A DNA stretch of 6,699 nucleotides from assembly GCA_015657735.1 (NCBI GenBank), contig SSSX01000232.1:1-6699 (forward strand), read 5' to 3'. The first letter of the stretch is position 1, and each line of letters opens with the position of its first letter. The notes below the pieces were generated by a model. It was given only the letters and a program-made list of their open reading frames with translations, did no database searches and was not told the origin of the DNA. Position numbers and translations under genes: made by a program. Below are positions 6,244-6,699 of this stretch, one piece after another. Origin of the DNA: Zoogloeaceae bacterium (GTDB lineage Bacteria; Pseudomonadota; Gammaproteobacteria; Burkholderiales; Rhodocyclaceae).

Positions 6244-6259
6244 TGGCAGGGCGCACGCA
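6244..6259 (+). promoter_or_regulatory. Sigma-54-like -24/-12 element upstream of ppsA
   Basis: TGGCAGGGCGCACGCA has the GG-N10-GC spacing required by sigma-54 and matches 9 of 12 positions of TGGCACG-N4-TTGCA. Mismatches are one base in the -24 box and the TT of the -12 box. It points toward ppsA, with a start about 90 bp before the ATG. In DNA this rich in G and C such matches arise by chance, so this is only a candidate. Confidence 0.2.
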
Positions 6260-6269
6260 TTAGGATAAA

Positions 6270-6286
6270 CCCTGCATGCGGCAGGG
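6270..6286. repeat. Short inverted repeat CCCTGC-N5-GCAGGG, candidate operator
   Basis: A 6-bp perfect inverted repeat (6270-6275 and 6281-6286) lies between the sigma-54-like element and the TACAAT hexamer. The octamer GGCAGGGC occurs at 6280-6287 and also at 6245-6252, 35 bp apart. The symmetry and the repeat fit a binding site for a dimeric regulator, but no known operator is recognised. Confidence 0.3.
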
Positions 6287-6358
6287 CAACAAATCGACTT
6301 ACAATAGCTGCCAGATAAAACATCAATACAGTTTTTCAATTCTCCCAGGAAGATTCTT

Positions 6359-6699
6359 ATGGCCCGTAACGTCATTCCGTTCCAAGAACTGCGCATGTCC
6401 GACGTTGAGCAGGTTGGCGGCAAGAACGCCTCTCTCGGCGAAATGATCAGCCAGCTGCCGTCCAGCGTGCGCGTGCCCGGCGGTTTCGCCACCACCGCCG
6501 ACGCCTACCGCAAGTTCCTGTCGCATCTGGGTCTGGCCGAGCGCATCAGCGCCGCCCTCGACACCCTGGACGTGGATGATGTCGTGGCCCTCGCCCGGAC
6601 CGGCGCGCAGATCCGCCAGTGGATCGTCGACACGCCCTTCCCGGCCGAACTCGAAGCCGAGATCAAGGCCGCCTACGAGCAGCTCACCGCCGAAGGCGA
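6359..6699 (+). CDS. ppsA: Phosphoenolpyruvate synthase, N-terminal part, cut by window edge
   Basis: Converts pyruvate, ATP and water to phosphoenolpyruvate, AMP and phosphate, allowing growth on pyruvate-level carbon sources (gluconeogenesis, cytoplasm). Only 113 complete codons of a protein usually near 790-800 residues are visible. They belong to the N-terminal ATP/pyruvate-phosphate-dikinase-type nucleotide-binding domain and show VGGKNASLGEM at 19-29, VPGGFATTADAY at 39-50 and GAQIRQWIVDTPF at 82-94, all closely matching E. coli PpsA as I know it. The ATG at 6359 follows AGGA with 8-nt spacing. The histidine-threonine site that PpsR modifies lies beyond the window and cannot be checked here. 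The gene is divergent from ppsR, its regulator, and expression is probably set in the shared 228-bp region. Confidence 0.96.
   Translation, partial: MARNVIPFQELRMSDVEQVGGKNASLGEMISQLPSSVRVPGGFATTADAYRKFLSHLGLAERISAALDTLDVDDVVALARTGAQIRQWIVDTPFPAELEAEIKAAYEQLTAEG

Larger units (their letters stand above)
6131..6358. promoter_or_regulatory. Divergent ppsR-ppsA intergenic regulatory region
   Basis: This 228-bp region must contain the promoters for both ppsR (-) and ppsA (+). It changes from very GC-rich near ppsR to AT-rich in the last 70 bp before ppsA. On the + strand, TACAAT (6300-6305) is the best -10-like hexamer, but no matching -35 is visible. On the - strand, TTGCCC (6289-6284) and TATCCT (6267-6262) are separated by 16 bp and each matches four of six consensus bases; this would give ppsR a leader of about 125 nt. 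The ppsA Shine-Dalgarno is AGGA at 6347-6350, 8 nt before the ATG. None of the promoter calls is certain; that regulation happens here is nearly certain from the layout. Confidence 0.6.

Noticed and set aside
1..6699. Defence, phage, toxin-antitoxin, CRISPR or transposon content.
   Set aside because: All seven genes are identifiable chromosomal housekeeping or conserved-unknown families; there are no direct-repeat arrays, transposase motifs, terminal repeats or tRNA-like folds that I can see.

Overview
The window is a GC-rich, densely coded stretch of what looks like ordinary chromosome from a betaproteobacterium. A Rhodocyclales-type genome (Azoarcus/Thauera relatives) is my best guess. The guess rests on the DUF2863 gene (a family I know from Betaproteobacteria), the style of the ComEC and PEP-synthase proteins, and base composition. 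It is inference, since no database search was possible. There are seven protein-coding genes, two of them cut by the window edges. I see no tRNA, rRNA, CRISPR array, insertion sequence or phage gene.

Left half, + strand (1-3581): the 3' part of comEC, the inner-membrane DNA-import channel of natural transformation, is followed after 57 bp by a serial pair. The pair is an alpha/beta hydrolase with an Ala/Pro-rich N-terminal tail, then a small DUF599 membrane protein. Their stop and start codons overlap (TGATG) and a strong Shine-Dalgarno lies inside the end of the hydrolase gene, so they are probably translationally coupled. An 18-bp perfect inverted repeat (3577-3619) overlaps the DUF599 stop codon and fills most of the 44-bp gap to the convergent msrB gene. 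It is the likely shared transcription end point, although it has no U tract.

Right half, - strand (6130 down to 3626): ppsR, a DUF2863 gene and msrB follow one another with gaps of 60 and 54 bp and form a probable operon. PpsR is the bifunctional kinase/phosphorylase that switches phosphoenolpyruvate synthase off and on. MsrB repairs oxidised methionine. The function of DUF2863 is unknown.

Right edge, + strand (6359-6699): the start of ppsA, the target of PpsR, is transcribed divergently from ppsR across a 228-bp regulatory region. That region holds two hairpin-forming inverted repeats, a sigma-54-like GG-N10-GC element and weak sigma-70-like hexamers. The regulator and its target enzyme therefore share one intergenic region, and the pair controls the pyruvate to PEP step of gluconeogenesis.

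I did not find a convincing new multi-gene system. The points most worth a second look are the uncharacterised DUF2863 protein with its C-terminal CxxC, placed between ppsR and msrB; the AT-rich perfect inverted repeat at 3577-3619; and the architecture of the ppsR-ppsA intergenic region.
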